From NCBI GenBank assembly GCA_958431225.1, contig OY288107.1, forward strand, positions 372,001-436,000: DNA of 64,000 nucleotides, given 5' to 3'. The DNA comes from an uncultured Alphaproteobacteria bacterium. Its GTDB lineage: Bacteria > Pseudomonadota > Alphaproteobacteria > Puniceispirillales > UBA1172. Positions 23,434-33,022 of the stretch are shown here, in pieces. The notes below the pieces were generated by a model. That model was not told the origin of the DNA, made no database searches, and saw only the letters and a list, made by a program, of their open reading frames with translations. Numbering within the stretch: the stretch's first letter is position 1; each line of letters opens with the position of its first letter. The translations under genes were made by a program, and so were the position numbers.

Positions 23434-24643
23434 AGCGCCCCTTTCCGTCAATGAAGCCCGCGCCCGCATTATTGATGCGCTGGCACTGATGCCCCTTGAG
23501 GCCACGCCCTTAACCGAGGCAGGCGGGCGGGTGTTGGGGGAAGACACCACCGCCAAACTAACCAATCCCCCCGCCGACCAATCCGCCATGGATGGCTATG
23601 CGGTGCGCTGTGCCGATGTGGCAACGGTGCCGACTAGATTAAAATTGGCGGGGGAAAGCGCGGCGGGGGCGCCGTTTGATAAGGCTCTTGAGGCGGGATT
23701 CTGCGTGCATATTTCCACCGGCGCCAATCTCCCCCAAGGTGCGGATGCTATCGTTATCGTTGAAAACACCCGCCAAGATGGTGAGACCATTGAAATCCTA
23801 GAACCGCCCAAACGCGGGCAGTTTATCCGCCGTCAAGGGCAGGATTTTCAAACTGGCGATGCGTTGCTCCAAGCGGGGAGGTGGCTTGATGGTCGGCATT
23901 TAGGCTTGCTCGCCGCCGCCGGTTATGACCGCATCAAAACCCGCCGCCCCCCACGCATCGTCATCGCCGCCACCGGCAGCGAGCTGGTAGAAATCGGCGC
24001 ATCCCCCACAGCCAGCCAAATTGTTTCAAGCAACAGCATTATGATTGCCGAAATGGTGCGCAAGATGGGCGGGGAAGCCGTGACCCTGCCGCCGATTCCT
24101 GACCTAGAATCCGCACTCATTGATGCCACCGCCGCGCCTATTCATGATGCGGATTTGCTGATTCTCACGGGCGGGGCATCGGTGGGCAAGCATGATATTG
24201 TCGCCAATATGATGCGCCATAGCCAAGGGTTAGATTTCTGGCGCATCGCCATGCGTCCGGGTAAGCCGATGATTTTTGGGCATATTGGCACGGGAAAAAT
24301 TGGCGAAAACAAAACGCCGATGCTGGGGCTTCCCGGCAATCCGGTGTCGTGCGGGGTTTGCACGTTGATTTTTGTGCGCGCCGCCATCCGTGCCATGTTA
24401 GGGCTCAACCCCGCCCCCAAAACGCGCCAAATGCAACTCGGGGCAAACATAGAGGCGAATGATGAACGCGAGGAATATATGCGCGGACACATCCAAGGCA
24501 ACATTTTCATCCCCTTCACCGCACAGGATAGCGCCAAAATCAAAGATTTCGCCCAAGCGGACGCGCTGATGATTCGCCCGGCAAATGCCGAGGCGATTGA
24601 AGCGGGCGCAATGGTTGAAATCATCCCTCTTGACGACGCATAA
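23426..24643 (+). CDS. moeA: Molybdopterin molybdenumtransferase MoeA
   Basis: 405 residues. Inserts molybdate into adenylylated molybdopterin. Seen: NPPADQSAMDGYAVRC (about residues 46-61), HISTGANLPQGADAIV, RRQGQDF, ATGSELVEIG, the MPT-binding segment LILTGGASVGKHD (about 243-255), RPGKPMIFG and LGLPGNPVSCGVC (about 306). The start at 23426 overlaps the moaC stop by eight bases. An in-frame extension into moaC is not credible. Confidence 0.96.
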   Translation: MPKAPLSVNEARARIIDALALMPLEATPLTEAGGRVLGEDTTAKLTNPPADQSAMDGYAVRCADVATVPTRLKLAGESAAGAPFDKALEAGFCVHISTGANLPQGADAIVIVENTRQDGETIEILEPPKRGQFIRRQGQDFQTGDALLQAGRWLDGRHLGLLAAAGYDRIKTRRPPRIVIAATGSELVEIGASPTASQIVSSNSIMIAEMVRKMGGEAVTLPPIPDLESALIDATAAPIHDADLLILTGGASVGKHDIVANMMRHSQGLDFWRIAMRPGKPMIFGHIGTGKIGENKTPMLGLPGNPVSCGVCTLIFVRAAIRAMLGLNPAPKTRQMQLGANIEANDEREEYMRGHIQGNIFIPFTAQDSAKIKDFAQADALMIRPANAEAIEAGAMVEIIPLDDA

Positions 24644-24651
24644 AAAAACCC

Positions 24652-24686
24652 TTGACGCCGATACAAAACAAGAACATAATGCAAAC
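24652..24686 (+). promoter_or_regulatory. lexA promoter with overlapping SOS box
   Basis: TTGACG (24652-24657), exactly 17 bp, CATAAT (24675-24680). Overlapping the -10 is GAAC-N7-AAAC (24672-24686), one base from the alphaproteobacterial LexA box GAAC-N7-GAAC. It begins nine bases after the moeA stop. LexA autorepression at this site is the simple reading. Confidence 0.72.
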
Positions 24687-24701
24687 AAAAGGGGATTAAC
24701 T

Positions 24702-25385
24702 ATGCTCACACGCAAACAACATGATCTTTTGACGCATCTGATTCAATATGTGGAAACCCACGATATCGCGCCCAGTTTTGAAGAACTTTGCCGTGCTACC
24801 GGCTTGAAATCAAAATCGGGGATTCATCGCTTGATGCTGGCTTTAGAGGAGCGCGGTTATATTGCGCGTCTGCATCATCGGGCGCGCGCGGTTGCCATTC
24901 TGCGCTATGCGGACGGCACGCCTTATCAAGACGAGCAAGCCGATAAAACGCCCCCATCGCCGCCTAATGCCCCCGACACCCCCGACACCTCACCCGATAG
25001 CGCCTTGGTGGAAATTCCGCTTCTCGGCAAAATCGCCGCCGGCACCCCGATTGCCGCACTTGAAGACCATGCCAACACCCTCCCCATCCCGCAAGCGATG
25101 CTCGGGCGGGGGGAATATTTTGCCCTAACTATTGAAGGCGACTCCATGATTGAAGCCGGCATCCTTGACGGCGATGTTGCCTTAATTGAACGCACGGACA
25201 CCGCCCAAAGCGGCGAGATTGTCGTTGCCCTCATCAACCAAGAGGAAGCCACGCTCAAACGCCTCCGCCGCAAAGCCCAGAGCATCGCCCTTGAACCCGC
25301 CAACCCCGCCTATAAAACCCGCATTTTTGGCTTTGACCAGATTAAAATTCAAGGCAGGTTAAAGGGGCTTATTCGTCAGTATTAA
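24702..25385 (+). CDS. lexA: SOS repressor LexA
   Basis: 227 residues. The N-terminal winged helix shows MLTRKQHDLLTHLIQYVE and the recognition region GLKSKSGIHRLMLALEERG (about residues 29-47). The self-cleavage site is the Ala-Gly in IAAGTPIAAL (about residue 111). The catalytic serine is in EGDSMIEAGILDGD and the lysine in EATLKRLRRK. RecA-stimulated cleavage derepresses DNA repair genes. The start at 24702 follows AAAAGGGG. Its end overlaps convergent comEC by 17 bases, so no intrinsic terminator is possible between them. Confidence 0.97.
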   Translation: MLTRKQHDLLTHLIQYVETHDIAPSFEELCRATGLKSKSGIHRLMLALEERGYIARLHHRARAVAILRYADGTPYQDEQADKTPPSPPNAPDTPDTSPDSALVEIPLLGKIAAGTPIAALEDHANTLPIPQAMLGRGEYFALTIEGDSMIEAGILDGDVALIERTDTAQSGEIVVALINQEEATLKRLRRKAQSIALEPANPAYKTRIFGFDQIKIQGRLKGLIRQY

Positions 25386-27498
25386 CCCGCCGCGTATAAT
25401 AAACCCCGCGCACAGAATCGGCATAAATCAACATCCCGCCACTAGCCAGCATTTCGGTGCGGTCAATCAGCATCGCCCCGCTTTGACAGCCTTGCGACAC
25501 CTCCGCCATGACCAAAACTAAATCGGCTTGCCGACACACCGCATCCACCGCCTCGGCATCCCAAACCAATGCCGCTACCGCCCCATCGGAAATCGGCACC
25601 AAGCAATAGCCCGAATCGCAAGCACTATCCGCATGGCGCCGCACATAAAGCCCCCGCGCGACACCGAAAGGCGTGGTGAGAATCCGTGCGGCGAAACCGC
25701 TATGGCGTTTTGTGCTTAACACCAACAGGCCATCCGCCGCCTTGACCGCCAGCACGGGCTTGCCGTAATTGAGCACCACCCCCGCCAAAGGACGCGGGGT
25801 GGCTATCCATAGCGCCATTGCGGAGATTGCCAGCACCAAACTCAACCACCGCCAGCCTCCGCGCATCACCACCAAACTAATCAACACCAACGCCAATAAT
25901 GTCGCCACCAATCCTGAAGGCGGCACCAATGCCAAACGTGCGCCTTGCCAGCCCGCCACCATCTCAGCAAAGGCCGACAACAACAAAATCCCGCCATTCA
26001 TAATATACAAAGGCAGAGCTTCAAGCCCCAACGGCGTCAGCACCGCACCCGCCCCGCCCGTGGGCATAATCACCAAACCCATCAACGGCATCCCCATCAT
26101 ATTCGCCAGCAAAGACCAAGTCGTCGTCACGCCAAAATGATGCAACACGAACGGCATAGATGCCAGACTCGCAATCAGCGAAGATAGCCCAATCGCCACA
26201 AAATACCCGAGCAACCGCATCAGCAAATTCACCCGCCGAAACCTGCGATATTTCTGCCAAAGCGTCCAAGCGGCAACCAGCCCAAACACCGCTGAAAATG
26301 ACATTTGAAACGCCGCACTAAATAGGCTCGCCGGGTCAAATAACAAAATGATAATCGCCGCGACCTGCACATGATGGAGCGTGATGCCCCGCCTTGACAG
26401 CAACACCGCCGCCATCGCCAAAACCAACATGAGAAACGCCCGCAACGCACTGACCGATACCCCGCTAAAAAACAGATAGAACAAACATAAAGGCAGTGCC
26501 AACATCACCGCCAATTTCAATGGCGAGAAACGGCTAGAAAACACCGGAAACAACGCAAGGCACGTGCGCACCAACCCCATAATCACCCCGCAGACTAACA
26601 TCATGTGCAGTCCTGAAATCGCTAATAAATGCGCCAATCCTGCCCCGCGCCATGCTTCGCGTAAATCGGGTGCGATGGCGGCGCGCAAGCCTATCAACAA
26701 CGCCGAAGCCACCGGCGCGCCCCATTTTGGTTCCATGCGCTCAAACAATGTTTCTTGGAATTGGCGGCGCATTTTTGCCATTGACCAGCCCGTGCCTGCC
26801 TCAACCGCTAGCACTTCAAGCACCCTGCCCGAAGCGACAATGCCTTGGGCGCGGGCGTGGCGTTCAAAATCAAAACCATCGGGCATAAGGCGTGGCAATA
26901 ATTCCTGCCATTGCATTTTTAACGTAATGACATCCCCGGCATAAAGCGGCGGCTGACCGCTAGGGATGAGCAAGCGTAATGTGCTGTCCTTGAAACTTGG
27001 CGCAAAGGGGCTAGCATCAGTAAAACGTGCCAAAATTTGCTGACGCTCGCGGCGGTGGCGTTGGCTTTCGGTGATGATAAAGGAATCGGTGATCGTGCCG
27101 CTTGGCACGGCGATAGGGGCGGGGCGCGATAGATGCTCATCCACCATCACCCCCTGCCCCACCAACACCACCGCCAAAGCCGCAACCACCCAAGCCGTGC
27201 GCCCAAAACCGCGCCACGCCAACCCCGCCGCCACCGCCAATATCGGCACCGCCAACAAAGCCACCCCAGCCAGCGAAAAATATCCGCGTAACGCCTCAAC
27301 CCCCGCGCCATCTAGCCCTTGGAAAAATTGATTCCCCGTCAGCACCCCTGCTATCAACCCAAGCGCCACCACCAACGACCAGCCACTTTGATAACGGCGC
27401 GGTTCGGGTAGGGCTTCATCGTCCCATGTTTTCGTTTCGCCCAATGCTTTTTCGGGTGTTTTTTCGGGTGCTTTTTCTGGTGTTTTGCTTGTCATCAT
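25369..27498 (-). CDS. comEC: ComEC/Rec2-family DNA uptake membrane protein
   Basis: 709 residues, polytopic. ComEC forms the inner-membrane channel for incoming single-stranded DNA in transformation. Seen: N-terminal membrane pair, an OB-like DUF4131 region (about 170-240) and the competence core with AGLAHLLAISGLHMMLVCG (about 283-301), followed by many hydrophobic helices. The C-terminus lacks a complete metallo-beta-lactamase motif (no HxHxDH), ending in a cysteine-containing remnant, as I recall for many alphaproteobacterial versions. The N-terminal tail is a low-complexity TPEKAPEKTPEKA repeat. No other competence gene is nearby. Confidence 0.9.
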   Translation of the reverse strand: MMTSKTPEKAPEKTPEKALGETKTWDDEALPEPRRYQSGWSLVVALGLIAGVLTGNQFFQGLDGAGVEALRGYFSLAGVALLAVPILAVAAGLAWRGFGRTAWVVAALAVVLVGQGVMVDEHLSRPAPIAVPSGTITDSFIITESQRHRRERQQILARFTDASPFAPSFKDSTLRLLIPSGQPPLYAGDVITLKMQWQELLPRLMPDGFDFERHARAQGIVASGRVLEVLAVEAGTGWSMAKMRRQFQETLFERMEPKWGAPVASALLIGLRAAIAPDLREAWRGAGLAHLLAISGLHMMLVCGVIMGLVRTCLALFPVFSSRFSPLKLAVMLALPLCLFYLFFSGVSVSALRAFLMLVLAMAAVLLSRRGITLHHVQVAAIIILLFDPASLFSAAFQMSFSAVFGLVAAWTLWQKYRRFRRVNLLMRLLGYFVAIGLSSLIASLASMPFVLHHFGVTTTWSLLANMMGMPLMGLVIMPTGGAGAVLTPLGLEALPLYIMNGGILLLSAFAEMVAGWQGARLALVPPSGLVATLLALVLISLVVMRGGWRWLSLVLAISAMALWIATPRPLAGVVLNYGKPVLAVKAADGLLVLSTKRHSGFAARILTTPFGVARGLYVRRHADSACDSGYCLVPISDGAVAALVWDAEAVDAVCRQADLVLVMAEVSQGCQSGAMLIDRTEMLASGGMLIYADSVRGVYYTRRVNTDE
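27447..27482. repeat. 12-bp tandem repeat encoding the ComEC N-terminal PEK repeats
   Basis: Three near-identical 12-bp units (27447-27458, 27459-27470, 27471-27482; base unit CTTTTTCGGGTG) encode the four-residue repeats TPEK/APEK on the minus strand. The segment precedes the first transmembrane helix and is probably disordered. Confidence 0.8.
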
Positions 27499-27543
27499 GC
27501 TATTCCTTTATCCGCACTATACACGAATTGAGGTTAAAAATTC

Positions 27544-28929
27544 ATGGATGTTATTACACGATTTGCGCCTTCGCCCACGGGGTTTTTGCATATTGGGGGC
27601 GCGCGCACGGCGCTTTTTAATTTTCTGTTTGCGCGTCATCATGGGGGTAGATACTTGCTCCGCGTGGAAGATACTGACCGCGCGCGTTCCACCAAAACCG
27701 CCATTGACGCCATCCATCAAGGGCTAGGCTGGCTAAATCTAGCAGGGGATGGTGAGGCGACCTATCAATCCACACGCCAACAACGCCATACGGAAATTGC
27801 GGAAAAATTGCTGGCACAAGGACACGCCTATCGTTGTTATCTCACCCCGGAAGAATTGAAAGAAATGCGGGATGAGGCACGCAAAATCGGGCAGCCGATT
27901 CGCTCGCCGTGGCGGGATAAAGCACCGAGCCAAAAAACCCCCGATGCGCCTTATGCGGTGCGCCTCAAAATGCCCCTTGACGGCACTACCACCATCGCCG
28001 ATGCCGTGCAAGGTACTGTCAGCATCAACCACCAACAGCTTGACGATTTGGTGATGCTCCGCAGTGATGGCACGCCCACCTATATGCTCGCCGTGGTGGT
28101 GGATGATTATGATATGGGGGTGAGCCACATTATTCGCGGCGATGACCATCTCAATAATGCGTTTCGCCAACAGAAAATCATTGAAGCCTTGGGCTGGACG
28201 CAACCGATTTATGCGCATATTCCGCTGATTCACGGGAGCGATGGCGCCAAACTTTCTAAACGCCACGGGGCGTTAGGGGTGATGGAATACGAAGCCATGG
28301 GGTTTCTGCCCGAAGCCGTCAATAACTATCTTTTGCGCCTTGGTTGGGCCCACGGCGATGATGAAATTATCTCCCGCACCCAAGCGATAGAATGGTTTGA
28401 TTTAGGGGGAATCGGTAAATCCCCGGCGCGCTTTGATATGGAAAAACTGACCGCCCTTAATAGCCATTATCTCAATGTGATGGATGATGCGGCGGTGATG
28501 GCATTGATTGGTGATGATTTAACGCCCCCCCTAGCACCAATGATAAAAACGCGCCTCAAATTGCTGGTGCCAGCGATTAAGGAACGCGCCAAAAACACCA
28601 ACGAATTACGCGAAATGGCGGAATTTGCTTTGAGTGATACGCCGAATATTGACCCCGATGCCAAAACCCTACTTGATGCGCCCTACCTTGAACGGCTTGC
28701 CCGATTCGCTGATGATTTGCCTGCTGATGTGGGGGATAGCGAGGCAACAAAAATTTGGTTTGAAACTTGGCTCGCTACCCACGATTGGAAAATGCGCGAT
28801 GTTGCCCCGGGCTTGCGGGTTGCGCTCACCGGCAAGAAACAAGCCCCCGACATTATCCTCATCCTCACGGTGCTTGGCAGTGATGAAGTCAAAGCCCGCA
28901 TCCGTGCGATTTGCAATAATCGCGCATAA
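27544..28929 (+). CDS. gltX: Glutamyl-tRNA synthetase
   Basis: 461 residues. Charges tRNA-Glu. The class I HIGH motif is in PSPTGFLHIGGARTALFN (residues about 8-25) and the KMSKS equivalent is KLSKRHGALGV (about 238). RVEDTDRARS follows the HIGH region as in the family. The anticodon-binding C-terminal domain is complete. It diverges from comEC across 45 bases. Its last codons contain the gltA promoter. Because gltX is often duplicated in alphaproteobacteria (GltX1/GltX2), which paralogue this is cannot be told. Confidence 0.96.
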   Translation: MDVITRFAPSPTGFLHIGGARTALFNFLFARHHGGRYLLRVEDTDRARSTKTAIDAIHQGLGWLNLAGDGEATYQSTRQQRHTEIAEKLLAQGHAYRCYLTPEELKEMRDEARKIGQPIRSPWRDKAPSQKTPDAPYAVRLKMPLDGTTTIADAVQGTVSINHQQLDDLVMLRSDGTPTYMLAVVVDDYDMGVSHIIRGDDHLNNAFRQQKIIEALGWTQPIYAHIPLIHGSDGAKLSKRHGALGVMEYEAMGFLPEAVNNYLLRLGWAHGDDEIISRTQAIEWFDLGGIGKSPARFDMEKLTALNSHYLNVMDDAAVMALIGDDLTPPLAPMIKTRLKLLVPAIKERAKNTNELREMAEFALSDTPNIDPDAKTLLDAPYLERLARFADDLPADVGDSEATKIWFETWLATHDWKMRDVAPGLRVALTGKKQAPDIILILTVLGSDEVKARIRAICNNRA

Positions 28930-28939
28930 GGCGTATAGT
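28911..28939 (+). promoter_or_regulatory. gltA promoter
   Basis: TTGCAA (28911-28916), 17-bp spacer, TATAGT (28934-28939). The -35 lies in the last codons of gltX. Start of transcription would give a leader of about 25 bases with GGAAGGGA before the gltA ATG. Confidence 0.7.
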
Positions 28940-28969
28940 GCGCGTTCATAAAAAAATGGAAGGGAACAA

Positions 28970-30262
28970 ATGACCAAAAGATATATGGAAATCACCGATA
29001 GCCTAACCGGAAAGAGCGCGAAACTGCCGATTTTTGAAGGCACGTTAGGGCAAGCCGTGGTGGATATCCGCGACATTCAAGCCGATCTGGATCTATTTAC
29101 TTTTGACCCGGGTTTTATGGCGACGGCGTCGTGTAAATCGCGCCTGACCTTTATTGACGGCAATAAGGGGCAGCTGCTCCATGGGGGGTATAGCATTGAT
29201 GAGCTCGCCGATAAGAGCAATTTTCTTGAAGTCTGCTATCTGCTCCTGCATGGCGAACTCCCTAATAAAGCCGAAAAAGCGGAATTTGACCACGCCATCA
29301 CGCATCATACTATGGTGCATGAGCAGATTCATTCGTTTTTCCGTGGCTTTCGCCGTGATGCGCACCCGATGGCGATTCTCTGTGGGATTACCGGTGCGCT
29401 TTCGGCTTTTTATCACGATTCCACCGATATTAGCGACCCGACCCAACGTATGATTGCCTCACGGCGTTTGATTGCGAAAATGCCGACACTGGCGGCGATG
29501 GCGTTCAAATATTCTACGGGACAGCCGTTTAATTACCCGCGCAATGACCTGAATTATGCGGAAAATTTCCTGCATATGTGCTTTGCCGTTCCCGCCGAGG
29601 AATATCAAGTCAATCCGATTCTTGCCACCGCCATGGATAAAATTTTAATCCTCCATGCCGACCATGAACAAAATGCTTCCACCTCCACCGTGCGTTTGGC
29701 GGGGTCATCGGGGGCTAATCCTTTTGCGTGTATTGCGGCGGGGATTGCGGCGCTTTGGGGGCCGGCGCATGGCGGGGCGAATGAGGCGGTTTTGGATATG
29801 CTAGCGGAAATTGGCACGGCCAAGCGTATTCCCGAATATATTGAACGCGCGCGCGCCAAAGATGATCCGTTCCGCCTATTTGGGTTTGGGCATCGCGTCT
29901 ATAAAAGCTTTGACCCCCGCGCCAAAGTCCTGCGTGAGCAATGCCATCAGGTGCTAGAAAAATTAGGCATCAATGATCCGTTATTGGAAATTGCCATGGA
30001 ATTGGAAGAAATTGCCCTCAAGGATAGTTATTTTATTGATAAAAAACTTTATCCTAATGTTGATTTCTATTCGGGTATCATTTTGAAAGCTATGGGCTTC
30101 CCGACCTCCATGTTCACGGTGCTTTTTGCGGTGGCGCGCACGGTGGGTTGGGTGTCGCAATGGAAAGAGATGATTGAAGACCCGATGCAACGCATTGGGC
30201 GTCCGCGTCAGCTTTATGTCGGGGCCGAACCGCGTGCCTTTACGCCCATTGATAAACGCTAA
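28970..30262 (+). CDS. gltA: Citrate synthase
   Basis: 430 residues, the NADH-sensitive hexameric (type II) size of Gram-negatives. Condenses acetyl-CoA and oxaloacetate at TCA entry. Catalytic residues lie in [20 protein letters not shown] (about residue 230), [12 protein letters not shown] (about 265) and [15 protein letters not shown] (about 305), with the active aspartate further on at NVDFYSG. Own promoter at 28911. Its stop overlaps the convergent lpxB stop (30259-30262). Confidence 0.97.
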   Translation: MTKRYMEITDSLTGKSAKLPIFEGTLGQAVVDIRDIQADLDLFTFDPGFMATASCKSRLTFIDGNKGQLLHGGYSIDELADKSNFLEVCYLLLHGELPNKAEKAEFDHAITHHTMVHEQIHSFFRGFRRDAHPMAILCGITGALSAFYHDSTDISDPTQRMIASRRLIAKMPTLAAMAFKYSTGQPFNYPRNDLNYAENFLHMCFAVPAEEYQVNPILATAMDKILILHADHEQNASTSTVRLAGSSGANPFACIAAGIAALWGPAHGGANEAVLDMLAEIGTAKRIPEYIERARAKDDPFRLFGFGHRVYKSFDPRAKVLREQCHQVLEKLGINDPLLEIAMELEEIALKDSYFIDKKLYPNVDFYSGIILKAMGFPTSMFTVLFAVARTVGWVSQWKEMIEDPMQRIGRPRQLYVGAEPRAFTPIDKR

Positions 30263-31410
30263 TTTGCGCGCAAAGCCGCAACCACCGCTGCACCAAAATT
30301 GTGGTTGGGGTGGTGGAGTGCCGTGCGGATTTTGGGGGCAATGCCCGAGGCATTATTGGGCGCATCGGTGGCTAGGGCGGAGAGAATCCCTCGGCTTACA
30401 TTGCGCGCATTGACCTGCCCGCCTAATAGCAATGGATAAAAATCCTTATCCGCCACCACATTCGCCAGCACGATTTTATCTTTATCGACAAAAAACCGCG
30501 CTATCAGCGTCGTCAGCCAATCGCTACGATAGACCACCAAGCCACGCAAATCCGCCAGCCCCGCCTCTAAAGTTGCCGTGCCTGAACAAATCACCCCGGC
30601 ATCCGCCGCCACTAGTGCCGTCATGGACGCATCATCGCCCTCTACCAGTTGGATTTCGGCATCCGCGCCCAACAGATTCTGCGCTAATAAATTCTCTACT
30701 AGCGGCGCGACATAGGCGGATAGGGGCAGGATGGCTTTAAGATGCGGTTTTTCGGCTTTCATTGTGGCATAGGCACGGCGCATAATTGGCAATAATCGCT
30801 TGACCTCACTAGCACGACTGCCGGGCATGAACGCCACCACCTCCGCCCCCGCATCCAAACCCAACGCATGGCGGGCGGCGGATTTTGTCGGCATATCCCG
30901 CGCCAATAACGGATGCCCCACATAGCGCGCCCTCCCCCCATGATGCGTGAAATAGGCGGGTTCAAAGGGGAACAGGCACAGGATTTCATCCATGACCTCG
31001 GCAAAATGTTTCGCCCGCCAGCCTCCCCAACTCCACACGGTGGGCGCGACTAGATGCACAATCGGCGCGTGCCAGCCCGCTTGCGCCATCGCTTTTTTTA
31101 ACCGCCTTGCAAAGCGCAACGAAAACGCCTTGCTGTCTATGGTCAGGATGACATCGGGGCGGCGGGTTAAAATTTCCGCAATCAATTCATCCGCCAAAGC
31201 ATGCAAATCAAACCACGCGCGCACCACCCCGCCTAGCCCGATGATGGTGAGGCGGGTTTGGCGGGCGATGGCGTCTAGCCCGGCAGATTGCAGCACCTTA
31301 CCGCCGACACCGAACACCTTTACGCCCTTGCCTAATGCGCCCATAATTTCACCGCCTAGCGCATCCGCCGACGGTTCACCCGCCAATATAAAAACCGAAT
31401 TGAGCGCCAT
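30259..31410 (-). CDS. lpxB: Lipid-A-disaccharide synthase
   Basis: 383 residues, GT19 glycosyltransferase at the inner face of the membrane. Joins UDP-2,3-diacylglucosamine to lipid X. Seen: [19 protein letters not shown] at the start (about residues 6-24), [14 protein letters not shown] (about 124), [15 protein letters not shown] (about 197), and the nucleotide-site stretch [10 protein letters not shown] near 273. The last gene of the envelope operon; the ATG at 31410 is in a TGATG overlap with lpxI, with GTG 31413 as an alternative. Confidence 0.96.
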   Translation of the reverse strand: MALNSVFILAGEPSADALGGEIMGALGKGVKVFGVGGKVLQSAGLDAIARQTRLTIIGLGGVVRAWFDLHALADELIAEILTRRPDVILTIDSKAFSLRFARRLKKAMAQAGWHAPIVHLVAPTVWSWGGWRAKHFAEVMDEILCLFPFEPAYFTHHGGRARYVGHPLLARDMPTKSAARHALGLDAGAEVVAFMPGSRASEVKRLLPIMRRAYATMKAEKPHLKAILPLSAYVAPLVENLLAQNLLGADAEIQLVEGDDASMTALVAADAGVICSGTATLEAGLADLRGLVVYRSDWLTTLIARFFVDKDKIVLANVVADKDFYPLLLGGQVNARNVSRGILSALATDAPNNASGIAPKIRTALHHPNHNFGAAVVAALRAN

Positions 31411-32222
31411 CACCGCGCCACCCCGATGAGGCTGATTTTGTGCTTTTCCGCCGCCGCCACTATCGCCTCACGCCCCGCCAGCACCACCTCGCCGGCACCG
31501 ATAGCCACCACATCCACCCCGGCATCCGCCGCGGCGATGATGGTATCCGCGCCAATCACCGGCGGGTCTAGCCGTTGGTCTTGTCCGATTTTCGCGCCCT
31601 TTATTAAAATCGGGGCGAGGCGGGTTTTATCTGCCAAAGCCCCGCTTCGTGCCAGCATAGCATCGGTGCCTTCTGCAGCCTCAATCGCCAACACCCGCCC
31701 CTCTTGCATCACCACCCCTTGCCCGACATCGCCATGCCCTAACATTGTTAGAATTTCAAGCCCGCGCGTGATGCTTTCTTTTTGTTTTTTACTCGGACGT
31801 TTGCCCGCTAACACGCCTTTTTCTGCGTAAAGATTTGGCAGAATTTTTTTCAAATCGGCGACAATGAACCCGTTTTTTTCCAAGAAATCCTGCACCACTT
31901 TCATGGCGTGGTCGTCGCCGGCGGCTAGCACTTTCCCCGCCAACACCATCCCCTGCATATCAGGTTTCAACTGCGCCAAAGGTAGCCGCCGACACGTCCC
32001 CGACATTAAAATAGTATCGCATTTATCTTCTTGAAATGCTTTGATGATTTTACCCACCGAACCCAAATAAATCTGATGCGTCGGGCATGGGAAATCACCC
32101 GCCGCCATACCTTCCAAAGCCACCACGACAGGCTGATACCCGCGCGCCAACAACGCATCAACGATAATGCGCGGCAACGCACCCTCGGCGGCGATGACGC
32201 CTATATGTTTATTTGTTGCCAC
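31410..32222 (-). CDS. lpxI: UDP-2,3-diacylglucosamine pyrophosphatase LpxI
   Basis: 270 residues (former DUF1009). Hydrolyses UDP-2,3-diacylglucosamine to lipid X in lipid A synthesis, replacing the unrelated LpxH of enterics. Seen: IGVIAAEGALPRIIVDAL near the N-terminus, GSVGKIIKAFQ, AAGDDHAMKVVQDFLEKNGF (about 101-120), AIEAAEGTDAMLAR and PVIGADTIIAAADAGVDVVA near the C-terminus. The start codon is GTG, inside the end of lpxA (14-base overlap), and it is coupled to lpxB. Confidence 0.94.
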   Translation of the reverse strand: MATNKHIGVIAAEGALPRIIVDALLARGYQPVVVALEGMAAGDFPCPTHQIYLGSVGKIIKAFQEDKCDTILMSGTCRRLPLAQLKPDMQGMVLAGKVLAAGDDHAMKVVQDFLEKNGFIVADLKKILPNLYAEKGVLAGKRPSKKQKESITRGLEILTMLGHGDVGQGVVMQEGRVLAIEAAEGTDAMLARSGALADKTRLAPILIKGAKIGQDQRLDPPVIGADTIIAAADAGVDVVAIGAGEVVLAGREAIVAAAEKHKISLIGVAR

Positions 32223-33015
32223 GATGATGACTCATCTGCATGATGGGGAGGGCGGATTGTGCGTCAATGAATTTTAGAATCATCTGCGCGTCCGCATCTG
32301 TGCCATATTTAGCCCGCACATTAGCAAGGCGCGCGCCAAACTCAACGCCCTCACAGAATAAATCCCGATAAATCGCCCGCACTTGTTGGCGACGTTCCTT
32401 GCTGAAGCCGTTGCGCTCAAGCCCGATCACATTGACCCCGCCAATATAGCAATGATTGCCGAACGCCTTGGCAAAAGGTGGCACGTCTTTCGTCACCGCC
32501 GATGCCCCGCCAACCATGGAATAAGCCCCGATGCGCGCATGTTGTTGAATCGCTGTCATGCCGCCAATCATCACATGGTCTTCAATGCGCACATGACCGC
32601 CCATCATTACGTGATTCGCCATAATGACATGGTCGCCAATATGACAATCATGGGCAATATGACAGCCAATCATAAACATCCCCTGTGTGCCAATTTGCGT
32701 TTTCATGCCGCCTATTTTCGTGCCCGGGTGCATGGTGACATATTCGCGGATGATATTGCCATCGCCGATTTCAAGCACCGATGCCTCGCCCTTAAAGCCG
32801 AGATGCTGCGGGGCTTTGCCTAGAACGGCAAAAGGAAACACTTCATTATCTTTGCCGAGGCGGGTTATGCCATCAATGATTACGGATTGATGGATGACGC
32901 AATTATCGCCGATTTTCACATCGGCACCGATGGAACAAAACGCCCCGATAGTGACATTGCTACCGAGTTCGGCTTTGTCATCCACCAAGGCGGTTGGATG
33001 CACTTGCGTTGTCAT
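32209..33015 (-). CDS. lpxA: UDP-N-acetylglucosamine acyltransferase
   Basis: 268 residues. First step of lipid A synthesis. Left-handed beta-helix hexapeptide repeats run from the N-terminus (VHPTALVDDKAELGSNVTIG) through the active-site histidine region IGCHIAHDCHIGDHVIMANH (about 115-134), then the C-terminal helical domain. ATG 33015 follows GGAAGG and gives the standard MTTQVHPTA opening; a longer reading from 33042 would run into the gap after fabZ. Seven bases from fabZ. Confidence 0.96.
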   Translation of the reverse strand: MTTQVHPTALVDDKAELGSNVTIGAFCSIGADVKIGDNCVIHQSVIIDGITRLGKDNEVFPFAVLGKAPQHLGFKGEASVLEIGDGNIIREYVTMHPGTKIGGMKTQIGTQGMFMIGCHIAHDCHIGDHVIMANHVMMGGHVRIEDHVMIGGMTAIQQHARIGAYSMVGGASAVTKDVPPFAKAFGNHCYIGGVNVIGLERNGFSKERRQQVRAIYRDLFCEGVEFGARLANVRAKYGTDADAQMILKFIDAQSALPIMQMSHHRGNK

Positions 33016-33022
33016 GATTGTG

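Noticed and set aside
25769..26140. Open frame of 123 codons opposite comEC
   Set aside because: Low-complexity alanine/proline/threonine product typical of the antisense of a membrane protein gene.
27495..27523. gltX promoter with -10 TATACA at 27518
   Set aside because: No acceptable -35 at the right distance in the 45-base gap.
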